64,000 nt of DNA from Apostichopus japonicus (taxonomy: Eukaryota > Echinodermata > Holothuroidea > Aspidochirotida > Stichopodidae), in assembly GCF_037975245.1 (NCBI RefSeq), contig NC_092579.1:16702178-16766177 (forward strand), given 5' to 3'. The notes under the pieces were generated by a model that had not been told where the DNA came from, made no database searches, and saw only the letters and a list, made by a program, of their open reading frames with translations. The stretch's first letter is position 1; each line of letters starts with the position of its first letter. This document shows, in pieces, positions 63,510 through 64,000 of the stretch. The position numbers and the translations under genes are program-made.

Positions 63510-64000
63510 GCTGCTTTAAAGCTCCATCGTTTTACAATGTGATGGCCTTGTGGTATCACCACGGTAACCCAATGCCCAGTGTAATTTCAGGTCTTTACAG
63601 AATCGTCTGGCGATTAGGAAGATTTTATCCCCATGCAGAAATGAAATCTATCCTTGCAAAGAAATGACCACTGAGAATACATGTATATGGATTGCAATTC
63701 TTTGTCAATACAAGGTTTTAATTTCGATCATTCTTCTTTGTTTATATTGTTATACAGGTATAACTGAAAACCAATGGCAAATGAAATATTGTTCATTAGC
63801 ATCAATGTCTACTACTGTTTGCGCTGCCACGTATGACGTCATCTCACCAGGGAGCTGCTACTCTAGAGTAGCAGCTCCCTGTTAGAGTAGCAGCTCCCTG
63901 ATCTCACCGAGTGGTCTCTTTGTCTATTATCTCAATATTGAAATAGATTATCTGCAAGCCCTTGATCGAAATCAAATTGAGATAATGAAATTGATGCACA

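Larger units (their letters stand above)
58282..64000. repeat. Array unit 3 (at least 5.72 kb, runs off the window)
   Basis: Carries the hAT insertion. It has a private 31-bp tandem duplication (CAATATGTAAGTGTCTATAT at 61326 and 61357). The window ends before the point where a fourth unit would start, at about 64.2 kb by comparison. Confidence 0.9.

Overview
This is eukaryotic DNA from an animal: AT-rich, with intron-containing genes, GT-AG splice sites, SINE, LINE and hAT-type repeats, and many long poly-G/poly-C runs. The three recognisable gene families (ANKRD40, RSL1D1, SLC35G1-like) are animal genes. Divergence from the human proteins and the repeat content suggest a marine invertebrate deuterostome, perhaps an echinoderm. 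That placement is an inference, not something the sequence proves.

Layout. 0.4-1.5 kb (minus): a DUF4806-type gene with good splice sites but two in-frame stops, so probably a pseudogene. 3.2-10.2 kb: no gene seen; three local tandem duplications, including a 110-bp repeat. 10.27-17.48 kb (plus): ANKRD40 in four phase-consistent exons (262 aa). 16-24 kb: two related SINEs and some weak exon-like segments. 24.84-32.93 kb (minus, convergent with ANKRD40): RSL1D1 in eight phase-consistent exons (351 aa), with a LINE 3' end in one intron. 33-47 kb: mostly non-coding, with a 164-aa single-pass membrane protein resembling a transmembrane signalling adaptor (39.9-40.4 kb), a 458-bp foldback element, a 350-bp hAT MITE, a 30/24-bp minisatellite, an 86-bp perfect palindrome and a long (AT)n tract. 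47.4-64.0 kb: three head-to-tail units of about 5-5.9 kb, each with one minus-strand SLC35G1-like ten-helix transporter; the array runs off the right edge.

The most informative observations are: (1) the transporter array, where units 2 and 3 share a 0.9-kb hAT insertion absent from unit 1, while unit 3 matches unit 1 in the first half of the coding sequence, implying conversion or unequal exchange; (2) the adaptor-like membrane protein with five cytoplasmic tyrosines; (3) a recurrent CTGAAGA-hairpin-GAAAC motif at four loci, twice as inverted pairs and once in an insertion with a 16-bp target-site duplication, resembling the hammerhead-type core known from Penelope-like retroelements; (4) a 24-bp duplication of the ANKRD40 exon 1 splice donor.

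ANKRD40 and RSL1D1 are ordinary single-copy-looking genes and no functional link between them is apparent. All gene models are hand-spliced from sequence; no database search was possible.
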